Below, piece after piece: positions 1 to 8,167 of a stretch of 64,000 nt of DNA. Each line of letters starts with the position of its first letter. Position 1 is the first letter of the stretch. Under the pieces are notes generated by a model. The model did not search any database. It saw only the letters and a list, made by a program, of their open reading frames with translations, and was not told where the DNA came from. The stretch lies in assembly GCA_947627615.1 (NCBI GenBank), contig CANQWS010000004.1:41814-105813 (forward strand). Reading direction: 5' to 3'. The position numbers were made by a program, and so were the translations under genes. Origin of the DNA: an uncultured Muribaculaceae bacterium. GTDB taxonomy: Bacteria; Bacteroidota; Bacteroidia; Bacteroidales; Muribaculaceae.

Positions 1-517
1 GAAGTGTCAGTGTCTCGTCGTCGGTAAGCTGCCGGCTTATGCCGAAATCAGATATCTTTGCCACGAGTGTGCCGTCGGGACGCTTAGCTATCAGTATGTT
101 CGACGGTTTCAGATCGCGATGGACTATGCGGTTTTCGTGGAGAAACTTAAGTCCTTTGGCAATGTCGTGTATCAGAGAACCGGCTTTTTCCGGACCGAGA
201 CGGCCGTTGCGGATGATGTCGGCCATGGACCCTTCGGGATAATACCGGAGTACGGCCACGTCATATTCCGCCGTTCCCATGGTGAATGTGTGGCAGTTGT
301 CATAGACGGCCACATTGGGGTGCGGGGCAAGGCCGCTCACCAGCTCGAATTCCTTTCTGAGGCGTGTTTTCTCATTGGTTACCGGCGCTGATTTAAGGGC
401 CACCCAGCAATCGTTGTAGTTGTCCCATGCGCGGTAGACCGTGCCGAAACTTCCTGAACCGAGACGGTCTTTGTCACGGTCGAATTTGTAGCGATTTTGA
501 AATTCCTCGAATGTCAT
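1..517 (-). CDS. Serine/threonine protein kinase (C-terminal part beyond the window)
   Basis: Hanks-type protein kinase that would phosphorylate Ser/Thr residues of cytosolic partners. Translating the minus strand from the ATG at 517 gives 172 residues that run off the left edge. Visible in order: a glycine-rich loop (GSGSFGTVY, residues 20-28), the ATP-binding lysine in VALK (K42), the catalytic HRDLKPSN (H133-N140) and DFG (157-159). The frame stops just into the activation segment, so any C-terminal sensor or membrane domain is unseen. It lies 12 bp downstream of the FHA gene on the same strand and is probably co-transcribed with it, which suggests a kinase with a phosphothreonine-binding partner. 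The fold is certain; the substrate is unknown. Confidence 0.92.
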   Translation of the reverse strand, partial: MTFEEFQNRYKFDRDKDRLGSGSFGTVYRAWDNYNDCWVALKSAPVTNEKTRLRKEFELVSGLAPHPNVAVYDNCHTFTMGTAEYDVAVLRYYPEGSMADIIRNGRLGPEKAGSLIHDIAKGLKFLHENRIVHRDLKPSNILIAKRPDGTLVAKISDFGISRQLTDDETLTL

Positions 518-529
518 GCCCGCAGCCTT

Positions 530-988
530 TTAGATGATTCTTACTTTGAAAACCGTGTTGCCGAGGCGCAGGCTGTCGCCGCTGAACAGTTCCGTTGTCT
601 CGCCGGCCATGAGGCGCCGTTCGTTGACGAATGTCCCGTTGGAGCTGCCGGCATCGCGCGCTTTCACCACCGTGTTGCCAGGCTGCCCAGAGATGTCAAG
701 GCCGGTGTGGAGCTTGCTCATGAAGAAATCCTGAATGTCAATCTGGACGGAGGCGGTGCTTTTCGGCGATTTCCGGCCGAGGGTATGTGAACCGGGGGCC
801 AGCGTCAGATTCCCTATCGCGGCGGCGGATTCGCCCATAGGTTCAAGCACTACACCTGTCGCAGGTCCGGACGCGCCCCGTGTGGCTCCCACTGCCGAGC
901 CGCATCTGGGGCATAACGCAGCGGAACCTGACTGAGTAACTACGGCGACCTCAAGTCCGCATGACCGGCATATTATGATTTCTTTCAT
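530..988 (-). CDS. FHA domain protein with N-terminal zinc ribbon
   Basis: 152 residues. The N-terminus carries two CxxC pairs (C7/C10 and C26/C29) spaced like a zinc ribbon, followed by a Gly/Ala linker (about 33-58). The C-terminal ~92 residues form an FHA domain with the phosphothreonine-reading signature: GR at 71-72, SKLH at 91-94 and NGT at 117-119. No signal peptide or membrane segment is seen, so it is probably cytosolic. Known family role: FHA domains bind phosphothreonine peptides. Inference: it binds targets, or the autophosphorylated form, of the kinase encoded 12 bp downstream. A -7 box lies at 1011-1018. Confidence 0.88.
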   Translation of the reverse strand: MKEIIICRSCGLEVAVVTQSGSAALCPRCGSAVGATRGASGPATGVVLEPMGESAAAIGNLTLAPGSHTLGRKSPKSTASVQIDIQDFFMSKLHTGLDISGQPGNTVVKARDAGSSNGTFVNERRLMAGETTELFSGDSLRLGNTVFKVRII

Positions 989-1010
989 CGGCAGACTCTT
1001 ATAATTATTG

Positions 1011-1018
1011 CAAATTTA
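1011..1018 (-). promoter_or_regulatory. -7 promoter box for FHA-kinase operon
   Basis: TAAATTTG on the minus strand, matching the Bacteroidetes TAnnTTTG box, 22 bp upstream of the FHA start codon. No convincing -33 element is visible. Confidence 0.55.
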
Positions 1019-1052
1019 ATGATTTTTTCGTGTCATACGGATTTTATGCCAT

Positions 1053-1093
1053 AAAAAAGCATCCTTCGGCGGATTTTACCGTCAGAAGGATGC
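1053..1093 (-). terminator. Intrinsic terminator downstream of tsf
   Basis: On the minus strand a 9-bp stem (GCATCCTTC at 1059-1067 with GAAGGATGC at 1085-1093) continues inward through GGCGG/CCGTC after one bulged base. It is followed directly by six T residues (1058-1053). It closes the rplM-rpsI-rpsB-tsf transcript. Confidence 0.88.
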
Positions 1094-1148
1094 GCTGTAT
1101 GCAAAAATTATGTTATGGCTCGAGGATTACTCGAGTTGCAGACAAGGA

Positions 1149-2141
1149 TTAGTCCTCGTTGAGGTTGACACGTTTGAATTCAACTACAACCAGACCTTTC
1201 TGGGCTTCTTCAAGATATTTGCCTATGGTGAGGTTGCCATCTTTGATGAATTCCTGTTCCATGAGACAAGATTCCTTGTAGAATTTGTTGAGGCGGCCCT
1301 GAGCGATGTTCTGAATCATCTGCTCGGGGAGGTTGGCTGCTTTGGCGGCTGCGGTTTCCTTGATGATACCGCGGGCTTTGTCAGCCTCTTCGGTTGTGAG
1401 CCATCCCTTTGCGATGTTGGATTCGATGTGGGCTTCGGAATCCACGAGGTTGGGGTTGATGCCGGCTTTCTTGAGAGCAACTTCAACCGCACGTTTCACC
1501 TGTTCTTCCTTGGTCTTCTCAACTGCTACGTTGTACTCTGATTCCTTAACGGATTCAGGCACGCTGTTGCGGTCAACGGCCACGGGATTCATGGAGGCTA
1601 CCTGCATTGCAACGTCGCGGCCAACCTGATAGTCAACGCCTTCGGCATTGAAACCTACGATTGTGGCGAGCTTGTTGCCGAGGTGGTTATAGGAAGTGGT
1701 TGAAGGAGCTTCGAGGCATTCGTAGGCACCGAGTTCCATCTTCTCACCGGTTTTTCCGCTTTCTTCGATGATGAGTTCGGCGATTGTCTGGCCGTTGAGA
1801 ACGAGGGCTTTGAGCTCTTCGGCTGTCTTGACCTTGTTGGCCATGGCGGCATCGAGAATCTGTTTTGTCAGTTCAACGAAGCCGGCGTTTTTGGCAACGA
1901 AGTCAGTCTCGCATTTCAGAGCCACTACGGCTGCGAATGAGTCTTTGTTGGCTGCGAGAACGCAACCTTCAGAAGCTTCGCGGTCTTCGCGTTTGGCGGC
2001 TACGGCCTGACCTTTTTTGCGAAGAATCTCCACGGCGGCTTCAATGTCGCCGTTAGTTTCGGCGAGGGCTTTTTTGCAGTCCATCAGGCCGGCGCTTGTG
2101 AGGTGGCGCAGCTTGGTGATTTCTGCCATTGTTACTGCCAT
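1149..2141 (-). CDS. tsf: Translation elongation factor Ts
   Basis: 330 residues from the ATG at 2141. EF-Ts exchanges GDP for GTP on EF-Tu. The N-terminal UBA-like region contains the family signature around TSAGLMDCKKAL, followed by VEILRKKGQA and the EF-Tu contact TDFVAKN. The open frame extends 16 residues further upstream, but MAVTMAEITKLR is the N-terminus I recall for Bacteroides EF-Ts, and a further ATG exists at 2129. The length of about 330 is normal for Bacteroidetes. The gene follows rpsB by 66 bp, the almost universal rpsB-tsf arrangement, and ends before a strong terminator. Confidence 0.97.
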   Translation of the reverse strand: MAVTMAEITKLRHLTSAGLMDCKKALAETNGDIEAAVEILRKKGQAVAAKREDREASEGCVLAANKDSFAAVVALKCETDFVAKNAGFVELTKQILDAAMANKVKTAEELKALVLNGQTIAELIIEESGKTGEKMELGAYECLEAPSTTSYNHLGNKLATIVGFNAEGVDYQVGRDVAMQVASMNPVAVDRNSVPESVKESEYNVAVEKTKEEQVKRAVEVALKKAGINPNLVDSEAHIESNIAKGWLTTEEADKARGIIKETAAAKAANLPEQMIQNIAQGRLNKFYKESCLMEQEFIKDGNLTIGKYLEEAQKGLVVVEFKRVNLNED

Positions 2142-2207
2142 ATCTTGTTGTTTTTGATATAGAAGAGTTTGCTTTGGGTTAATTAACACGAATGTGGTTG
2201 CGCGGAC

Positions 2208-3059
2208 TTATTCTGCAGCGGGAGCTTCAGCGGCAGTCTCTGCTTCGGCAACGGGAGCTTCGGCGGCGTCTTCGGCTTTAGTCTCGTCAGCGGCCTTGCG
2301 GCTCACGCGGCGACGTTCGCGGCGGGGTGCGGCTTCGGCAGCTTCGGCGTCCTTGTTGTCAACCTTCTCGATCTTGCGTTCTTCGAGACCTTCGCTCATG
2401 GCGCTGCAAACGGTGTCGAGGATGAGCTCGATTGACTTGGATGCGTCGTCGTTAGCGGGGATTACGAAGTCAACGTTGTTGGGATCGGAGTTGGTGTCGA
2501 CGATACCGAACACGGGGATTCCGAGGCGGTTGGCCTCAGCTACGGCAATGCGCTCTTTGAGCACGTCAACCACAAAGATAGCGGAGGGCAGACGGTTGAG
2601 GTCAGCGATTGAACCGAGAGTTTTCTCGAGTTTTGCACGCTGGCGTGTGATCTGGAGTTTCTCACGCTTGGAGAGATTGTCGAAAGTTCCGTCCTTCGAC
2701 ATTTTGTCAATGGCGGTCATCTTCTTCACAGCCTTGCGGATGGTGGGGAAGTTGGTGAGCATACCGCCGGGCCAGCGTTCAATCACGTAAGGCATGTTGA
2801 CGCTTTTGGCCTTGTCTTCGATAACTTGTTTGGCCTGTTTTTTGGTTGCAACGAAAAGCACTTTCTTGCCTGATTTGGCAATGCTTTTCAGAGCGGCAGC
2901 TGCCTCGTCGAGCTTGGCGGCTGTCTTGTAGAGATCTATAATGTGGATACCGTTGCGCTCCATAAAGATATAAGGAGCCATTGCAGGATTCCATTTTCTT
3001 TTAAGGTGACCGAAATGGCAACCTGCTTCGAGTAACTGGTCAAATGTGGGTGTTGACAT
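2208..3059 (-). CDS. rpsB: 30S ribosomal protein S2
   Basis: 283 residues. S2 sits on the back of the 30S subunit and is needed for S1 binding. The N-terminus (LEAGCHFGHLKRKWNPAMAPYIF) and the conserved KKQAKQVIE and ERWPGGMLTNF blocks identify it. After about residue 230 there is an Ala/Glu-rich, low-complexity tail typical of Bacteroidetes S2. It is preceded by a 148-bp untranslated stretch after rpsI that can fold into several hairpins, and is followed by tsf. Confidence 0.98.
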   Translation of the reverse strand: MSTPTFDQLLEAGCHFGHLKRKWNPAMAPYIFMERNGIHIIDLYKTAAKLDEAAAALKSIAKSGKKVLFVATKKQAKQVIEDKAKSVNMPYVIERWPGGMLTNFPTIRKAVKKMTAIDKMSKDGTFDNLSKREKLQITRQRAKLEKTLGSIADLNRLPSAIFVVDVLKERIAVAEANRLGIPVFGIVDTNSDPNNVDFVIPANDDASKSIELILDTVCSAMSEGLEERKIEKVDNKDAEAAEAAPRRERRRVSRKAADETKAEDAAEAPVAEAETAAEAPAAE

Positions 3060-3207
3060 TTTTGTTCTGATGTTGTTTACGTTCTGTTGTTTTTACAATC
3101 CCTCCGGTAGGGAACGTGTCCATCCGCGGGATTTAGATACTAAACACTTGGGCTGTCACGCGGCGGAATAGCAATCCGTCATGCCGCATTGACTGAAAGA
3201 AAAGCGA
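3060..3207 (-). promoter_or_regulatory. Structured leader between rpsI and rpsB
   Basis: 148 bp without an ORF, and without a recognisable TAnnTTTG box on the minus strand. Read on the minus strand it holds several short inverted repeats, for example CCCT-ACCGG-AGGG, TTTAG-tat-CTAAA and CGGA-7 nt-TCCG. This would fit an S2 autoregulatory leader, which is known upstream of rpsB in other phyla, but no specific structure is established here. Confidence 0.35.
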
Positions 3208-3594
3208 TTAACGCTTTGAGAACTGGAAGCGCTTGCGGGCTTTGGGCTGACCGGGTTTCTTGCGCTCTACGGCACGAGGGTCGCGGGTCATGAAGCCATG
3301 TGCGCGGAGTGTAGCCTTGTCGTCGGGGTTGATTTTGACAAGCGCGCGGGCTATGGCGAGACGCAGGGCTTCTGCCTGGCCTTTGTAGCCACCACCGTCG
3401 AGATTGACCTTGATGTCATATTTCTCGGTGCTGTCAAGTACGCTCAGAGGCTGCTTAACAATGAACTGAAGTATTGAAGAGGGGAAGTAAACTTCCAGAG
3501 GGCGTTTGTTGATGGTGATTGTACCGTTGCCCTCGCTGACTATTACGCGTGCCACGGCGGCCTTGCGGCGGCCTACTGCATTGACTTTTTCCAT
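3208..3594 (-). CDS. rpsI: 30S ribosomal protein S9
   Basis: 128 residues. S9 lies in the 30S head, and its C-terminal tail reaches the P-site tRNA. The frame starts MEKVNAVGRRKAAVARV and ends with the family's basic tail (KKPGQPKARKRFQFSKR); the terminal SKR is the diagnostic P-site contact. It starts 8 bp after rplM, the conserved rplM-rpsI pair, so the two are translated from one message. The internal GGGYKGQAEALRLAIARAL block is also typical. Confidence 0.98.
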   Translation of the reverse strand: MEKVNAVGRRKAAVARVIVSEGNGTITINKRPLEVYFPSSILQFIVKQPLSVLDSTEKYDIKVNLDGGGYKGQAEALRLAIARALVKINPDDKATLRAHGFMTRDPRAVERKKPGQPKARKRFQFSKR

Positions 3595-3602
3595 GCTTCA
3601 GC

Positions 3603-4082
3603 TTATTTTATCTTGTTAATGTCAATTACTTTGGGGTTCTGGGCTTCATGGGGATGAGCCGGACCATTGTAAACGTGCATGTTCTCAATCAGGCGACGTC
3701 CCAGACGGTTCTTGGGAAGCATACCTTTCATCACTTTGATGTAAAGGGGGTTGTAGCCCGGTTTGAGGTGCTTGTTGAATGATTTCTTCAGCAGGACTTC
3801 AGGTGATAAAGAACGCTGACCGCCGGGATAACCGGAGAAAGTAAGGTATTCGCGGTCTGTCATCTTTTTGCCGGTGAGCACGCACTTCTCGGCGTTGATG
3901 ATGATGACGTTGTCACCGCACTCTACGTTGGGTGAATAGCTGGGTTTGTGCTTGCCGCGCAAAATTTTGGCAACTTTGGCGCAAAGACGACCCAGGACCT
4001 GATCGGTGGCATCAATCACGAGCCACTCTTTTTCAACGCTTGCTGCGTTAGGTGATTGGGTTTTGTAGCTTAAAGTATCCAC
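3603..4082 (-). CDS. rplM: 50S ribosomal protein L13
   Basis: 159 residues. L13 is an early assembly protein of the 50S subunit. Diagnostic blocks are EWLVIDATDQVLGRLCAKVAKILRGKHKP near the start, then NAEKCVLTGKKM, and LGRRLIENMHVYNGPAHPHEAQNP near the end. The ATG at 4082 leaves about 15 residues before the conserved region, as in other Bacteroidales. It is the first gene of the rplM-rpsI-rpsB-tsf run. The 110-bp leader holds a 7-bp hairpin just downstream of the probable promoter. Confidence 0.98.
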   Translation of the reverse strand: MDTLSYKTQSPNAASVEKEWLVIDATDQVLGRLCAKVAKILRGKHKPSYSPNVECGDNVIIINAEKCVLTGKKMTDREYLTFSGYPGGQRSLSPEVLLKKSFNKHLKPGYNPLYIKVMKGMLPKNRLGRRLIENMHVYNGPAHPHEAQNPKVIDINKIK

Positions 4083-4128
4083 TTTTAATAGTTTGGTTAA
4101 TAATGAATTAATTTTGACTTTCGCCGTA

Positions 4129-4152
4129 AGAATGCCCGGCCAAAAGCATTCT
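4129..4152 (-). promoter_or_regulatory. Hairpin in the rplM mRNA leader
   Basis: A perfect 7-bp inverted repeat (AGAATGC / GCATTCT) encloses a 10-nt loop. It lies between the probable promoter and the rplM start. It is not followed by a T-run, so it looks like a leader structure and not a terminator. Autoregulation by L13 is known in other bacteria; its relevance here is inference. Confidence 0.4.
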
Positions 4153-4192
4153 GGCGGCTCCGGTCGATTAGGATTTGTATATAATCGGACTG

Positions 4193-4200
4193 CAAAGGTA
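4193..4200 (-). promoter_or_regulatory. -7 promoter box for rplM operon
   Basis: TACCTTTG on the minus strand, 111 bp upstream of the rplM start. It matches TAnnTTTG; the -33 element is not clear. It is divergent from the GH32 promoter about 30 bp away. Confidence 0.6.
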
Positions 4201-4221
4201 GTGATTTTTAGCGAGATTACC

Positions 4222-4251
4222 TTGAAATTCGGGTGAATTTTACTAATTTTG
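4222..4251 (+). promoter_or_regulatory. Promoter of the GH32 gene (-33 and -7)
   Basis: TTG at 4222-4224, a 19-nt spacer, then TAATTTTG at 4244-4251. This predicts a leader of about 115 nt before the GH32 ATG. Confidence 0.7.
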
Positions 4252-4308
4252 TTTCAGAAAACGCATGCCCTGGAGCGCGGCCGGCGGTCCGGCGGCTGTC
4301 AGGGGCGC

Positions 4309-4320
4309 TTCGCATGCGAA
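4309..4320 (+). promoter_or_regulatory. 12-bp palindrome in GH32 leader
   Basis: TTCGCATGCGAA is a perfect palindrome about 50 bp upstream of the GH32 start codon and downstream of its promoter, inside a GC-rich patch. A regulator-binding site is possible; no regulator gene is adjacent. Confidence 0.3.
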
Positions 4321-4371
4321 ATAACCGACATTCAATAATCCGGTACAGTACCACAGTTCATCACTTCAGCA

Positions 4372-6018
4372 ATGAAAGTAACACAAATTGCGGCAGCGCT
4401 GATAGGCCTGTCCGTTGTGGCGGGTGCCACAGCTGCCGAACGCAAGATTAAAGTAACCGACCGTTATCTTGTGGTTCCGGTTTCGCATAAGTTTGACCGC
4501 GTGGATGTACGCATGATGATTCCCGGACAGGAATATATGCCTCTGAAAGTGCGTCTGCCAGCCGACGGCAAAGCCGAATATTACGCCTTCCGCGACATGG
4601 AGCAAATTAAAGGAAAGACCATAACGCTGGTCTATCCCGACGGAAATCTCGGCGGCGAGGCCATAACCACCATGCCCGAGATTCCGCAGTCGGACAATAT
4701 CTATAAAGAGCCGAACCGTCCCCAGTATCATTTCACTACGCGTTGCGGGTGGATAAACGACCCGAACGGCCTGATATACCACGATGGAGAATATCATCTT
4801 TTCTACCAGCACAATCCCTACGAACGTGACTGGGAGAACATGACATGGGGGCATGCCGTAAGTCCTGACCTGCTGCACTGGACGGAACTGCCCACCGCGA
4901 TTCATCCTGATAGCCTCGGCACCATTTTCTCCGGCTCCACGGTGATTGACCGGGATAACAGCTCGGGCTTCGGGTCAAAAAAGAATCCGGCCATGGTGGC
5001 GTTCTACACCATAGATTCGCCTGCAAAACAGACTCAGGCAATGGCCTACAGCCTTGACCGCGGGCGGACATTCAAAAAATATCAGGGAAATCCCATTATC
5101 GATACCCACGAGAAATGGCAGTCTCATGACACGCGTGACCCCAAGGTGTTCCGTTACGGCGACCACTGGGTCATGGCGGTCAACGAGAGAGACGGGCATT
5201 CAATATACACCTCCGAAAATCTCCGTGACTGGACCTTCCGCTCCCACACCACCGGTTTCTGGGAGTGTCCGGAGCTGTTCGAGCTTGCGGTCGACGGTAA
5301 CCCCGACAAAACCAAGTGGGTCATGTACGGGGCGTCAGGCACATATATGCTCGGCGATTTCGACGGGTATGAATTCAAGTCCTCAAGCGGCAAGCACCGT
5401 TACACCGGCGGAAGCATCTATGCCGCCCAGACCTTCAACAACATTCCGGCAAGCGATGGCCGCCGCATACAGATAGGGTGGGGGCGCATATCGCATCCGG
5501 GAATGAATTTCAACGGAATGATGCTCCTTCCCACGGAACTTTCGCTCCGGACCACAAAGGACGGCATCCGCCTCATCAGCAATCCGGTCAGGGAGGTGGA
5601 GTCACTGTGTACTTCCATCGGAAAATGGAGCAATCTTTCTCAGGAAGAGGCCAACAACGTAATGCGCCCTTACTCTGACCGCGACCGTCTCCGGATCAAG
5701 GCGACACTGATGCTGTCACACGCCACCGATGCGTCACTGAGCCTTGACGGACAGCGGATAGTGGACTACGATATGAACAACACCACTCTCAACGGCTATC
5801 ACTATTCGCCGCAGGATCCTACATCAATGGAACTCACAGCCGACATTTTTATTGACCGCACTTCGGTTGAGGTGTTCATTGACGGCGGCCTGTTCTCATA
5901 TTCGTTCGGACGCGATTTCGCTGGCCGCAGGGGGCAGCCGTTTGAATTTCGCGGCAACCGTCTGACGGTCACGTCCCTTGAGCTGATGGACGTGGCCTCG
6001 GTGTGGGACCGGCAGTAG
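4372..6018 (+). CDS. Secreted GH32 fructan hydrolase (levanase/inulinase/invertase type)
   Basis: 548 residues with a signal peptide (about 1-21). Residues 22-105 form an extra N-terminal domain often found ahead of Bacteroidetes GH32 enzymes. The five-bladed propeller carries all three catalytic motifs: WINDPNG (127-133, nucleophile D130), RDP (255-257, transition-state stabiliser) and ECP (298-300, acid/base E298). The C-terminal ~120 residues form the family's beta-sandwich, including DRTSVEVFIDGG. It hydrolyses fructose linkages in fructans or sucrose; the exact specificity cannot be read from sequence. No SusC/SusD, fructokinase or hybrid sensor is nearby, so this is an isolated enzyme and not a complete fructan locus. 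Its end is 5 bp from the convergent ABC gene. Confidence 0.95.
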   Translation: MKVTQIAAALIGLSVVAGATAAERKIKVTDRYLVVPVSHKFDRVDVRMMIPGQEYMPLKVRLPADGKAEYYAFRDMEQIKGKTITLVYPDGNLGGEAITTMPEIPQSDNIYKEPNRPQYHFTTRCGWINDPNGLIYHDGEYHLFYQHNPYERDWENMTWGHAVSPDLLHWTELPTAIHPDSLGTIFSGSTVIDRDNSSGFGSKKNPAMVAFYTIDSPAKQTQAMAYSLDRGRTFKKYQGNPIIDTHEKWQSHDTRDPKVFRYGDHWVMAVNERDGHSIYTSENLRDWTFRSHTTGFWECPELFELAVDGNPDKTKWVMYGASGTYMLGDFDGYEFKSSSGKHRYTGGSIYAAQTFNNIPASDGRRIQIGWGRISHPGMNFNGMMLLPTELSLRTTKDGIRLISNPVREVESLCTSIGKWSNLSQEEANNVMRPYSDRDRLRIKATLMLSHATDASLSLDGQRIVDYDMNNTTLNGYHYSPQDPTSMELTADIFIDRTSVEVFIDGGLFSYSFGRDFAGRRGQPFEFRGNRLTVTSLELMDVASVWDRQ

Positions 6019-6023
6019 AGCGA

Positions 6024-6812
6024 TTATTCCTTGAGTCTGTAGTCTCCGGCCGGAGTGTCGAACACGATGTTGCGGCCGGTGAAAAGACGGTCCATGGCGC
6101 CCGATGCTATGACTTCGGCAACCGGACCTGACATCATTTCGCCTCCGGGCAATATGAGCCACAGATCGGTGGCTACGGCAAGGGCGTTGGCTATGTCATG
6201 TGTGGAAAGCACAATGGCCATCTCTTTTTCCACGGCCATGCGCCGTATCAGGGCCATCACCTCGAGGCGGGAGGCCACATCGAGAAACGATGTTGGCTCG
6301 TCGAGCAGCATAAGCGGAGTCTGCTGGGCCAGAGCGCGGGCTATCATAACTTTCTGGCGTTCGCCGTCGGAAAGCGTGCCCAGATACCTGTGAATCAGAT
6401 GGAGCATGCCCACGGCCTCAAGCGAATCCTCCACGATGCGCCGGTCTGTTCTGTCGAGCCGTCCGAAAAATCCGGTGTAGGGCTGACGCCCGAGTGAAAC
6501 GGTCTCGCCAACCGTCAGGGCGCCTGCGTGGGAGCGCTCGGTATAGACCACGCTGATAAGGCGTGACAGTCTGTCGGCCGGAAGATGCTGCAGGTCCATG
6601 CCTCCGATTGTCACCGTCCCTTCAAGCGGCTTCTGCTGTCCGGCCACAGTGCGCAGCAGAGTGCTTTTCCCGGCACCGTTCGGGCCGAGCAGACAAGCCA
6701 CGGAACCGGGACTCAATGACAGACTGACATCGGTCACAACGGCGGTCTCTTTCCCGCCGTTGCGGTACCCGGCGGAAAGTCCGAACGTCTGTAATATCGG
6801 AGATGCTGTCAT
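6024..6812 (-). CDS. ABC transporter ATP-binding protein, FecE/BtuD type
   Basis: 262 residues from the ATG at 6812, which overlaps the permease stop codon (ATGA). It powers import by the FecCD-type permease. Walker A GPNGAGKST, signature LSDGERQK, Walker B LMLLDEPT and the switch histidine (STHD) are all present, so it should be active. A longer frame from 6839 would add nine residues inside the permease gene; the coupled ATGA start is preferred. Substrate class by family: ferric siderophore, haem or cobalamin. No periplasmic binding protein or TonB receptor is adjacent, so the substrate is unassigned. Confidence 0.93.
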   Translation of the reverse strand: MTASPILQTFGLSAGYRNGGKETAVVTDVSLSLSPGSVACLLGPNGAGKSTLLRTVAGQQKPLEGTVTIGGMDLQHLPADRLSRLISVVYTERSHAGALTVGETVSLGRQPYTGFFGRLDRTDRRIVEDSLEAVGMLHLIHRYLGTLSDGERQKVMIARALAQQTPLMLLDEPTSFLDVASRLEVMALIRRMAVEKEMAIVLSTHDIANALAVATDLWLILPGGEMMSGPVAEVIASGAMDRLFTGRNIVFDTPAGDYRLKE

Positions 6813-7861
6813 GAGAAATAAAGAAGTTTTTTTCGGCAAACTATTATGTAGGTGATAACCGGGACTCCGATTATAGGGGTGATGGCATTGACCGGAATCA
6901 TCCCTGACGACGGCATGGCGGAGATGAACGCGCAGAGCAGACCGGTCATGGCTCCGGCAAGAGCGGTGGCCGGAAGCAGGACGGAGTGGTTGGACGTGCG
7001 CAGGGTTATGCGCGCTATGTGCGGGACTATGAGGCCGATGAATCCTATGGGGCCGCAGAACGCTGTGGCCGAGGCCGTGAGCGCTCCGGAGACAATCATG
7101 AGGTTGCGGCGCGTGGCCGATATGCTGATGCCGAGACTCCCGGCGTAGCGGGCACCGAGAAGCAGGGCGTTGAGCGGTTTTATCAGAAGGAAGGAGACGA
7201 ATATGACAGGCAGCGTTACGGCGCAGAACGCCAGAGTGCGGTCAAGCGACGAACCGGAGAAGTTGCCAAGACCCCATATCACGTAGGAATGCACGCCCTC
7301 CTGAGTGGAGAAGAAGTTCAGCATGGCAATGGCCGACGATGCGAAATAACCTATGAGAATACCTATGATAAGGACCATCATGCCCGACCGCACCACGCGC
7401 GAGAACGCGAGCAGCAGCCCGAGCACCGCGGCCGCGCCGGCGATGGCTCCGGCCAGAGAGCTTCCGTAGGTGCTCCATCCCGAGCCGATGCTTCCTCCGA
7501 ATGCAAGCATCACTATGGCCACTCCGAGTGACGAGCCGGTGGAAATGCCCAGAATGGAGGGTCCGGCGAGAGGATTGTCGAAACATGTCTGGAGAAGCAG
7601 GCCGGCAACCGACAGGGCGGCTCCCGCCACAAGTGCGGTTAGCGTCATGGGCAGACGTGTCTGCAACACTATCACGCGCCACACCTCGCGCTCCACCTCG
7701 CCTCCCGTCAGGCATCGCGCTATCTGGTCAAGCGGAATGTCAACCGAGCCGGTAACCAGGCATCCGGCAGCCAGAATCAGCGATATGACAGCCATGCCCC
7801 ACGACACTATCAGCGTCCTGCGGCGGGAATTGCCGGAAGTCATGGATGTCTGTCCGGTCAT
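6809..7861 (-). CDS. FecCD-family ABC transporter permease
   Basis: 350 residues, very hydrophobic, from the ATG at 7861, whose ATGA overlaps the SemiSWEET stop. Family blocks include LPMTLTALVAGAALSVAGLLLQ near the N-terminus (after TM1) and GPIGFIGLIVPHIAR in the coupling region for the ATPase. FecCD/BtuC permeases have about ten transmembrane segments and import iron chelates or cobalamin with a periplasmic binding protein. The upstream frame to 7921 overlaps SemiSWEET and gives a non-family N-terminus, so the later ATG is chosen. Both its start and its end overlap a neighbour by 4 bp, so all three genes are translationally coupled. Confidence 0.93.
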   Translation of the reverse strand: MTGQTSMTSGNSRRRTLIVSWGMAVISLILAAGCLVTGSVDIPLDQIARCLTGGEVEREVWRVIVLQTRLPMTLTALVAGAALSVAGLLLQTCFDNPLAGPSILGISTGSSLGVAIVMLAFGGSIGSGWSTYGSSLAGAIAGAAAVLGLLLAFSRVVRSGMMVLIIGILIGYFASSAIAMLNFFSTQEGVHSYVIWGLGNFSGSSLDRTLAFCAVTLPVIFVSFLLIKPLNALLLGARYAGSLGISISATRRNLMIVSGALTASATAFCGPIGFIGLIVPHIARITLRTSNHSVLLPATALAGAMTGLLCAFISAMPSSGMIPVNAITPIIGVPVITYIIVCRKKLLYFS

Positions 7862-8142
7862 TTCTTCCTCTTTTTGATAATGTCGTTGTTGATTTTTATG
7901 CATGTCACTATTATGCTGCACGCCGAGGTTATGAGGTTGGTAATAACCAGCGGAAGATTGTCGGTGAGCAATCCCTGGATCATGAACAGTATGCCACCGA
8001 GTCCCATCAGAAGGAATGTTGGCATGGCTATGGAATCGGTTTCGCGGGTGCGTATGGTGTGTATGGCCTGGGGAAGATACCCCAGAACCATTGCTATTGC
8101 GGCTCCGTAGCCCACAATGTCTGTTATGACGGTCGGTTCCAT
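7858..8142 (-). CDS. SemiSWEET / PQ-loop transporter
   Basis: 94 residues from the ATG at 8142. It has three predicted membrane helices and the PQ-loop motif LGYLPQAIHTIRT in the first helix-loop region, matching SemiSWEETs, which dimerise to carry small sugars across the inner membrane. The open frame continues upstream to 8292, but the promoter (8168-8198) lies within that extension, so the shorter protein is correct and matches the usual ~90-residue family length. Its TGA is shared with the ATGA start of the FecCD permease, making it the first gene of a coupled three-gene operon. Substrate unknown. Confidence 0.85.
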   Translation of the reverse strand: MEPTVITDIVGYGAAIAMVLGYLPQAIHTIRTRETDSIAMPTFLLMGLGGILFMIQGLLTDNLPLVITNLITSACSIIVTCIKINNDIIKKRKK

Positions 8143-8167
8143 GATGCGGTCTTGTTTAATCAGAAGG

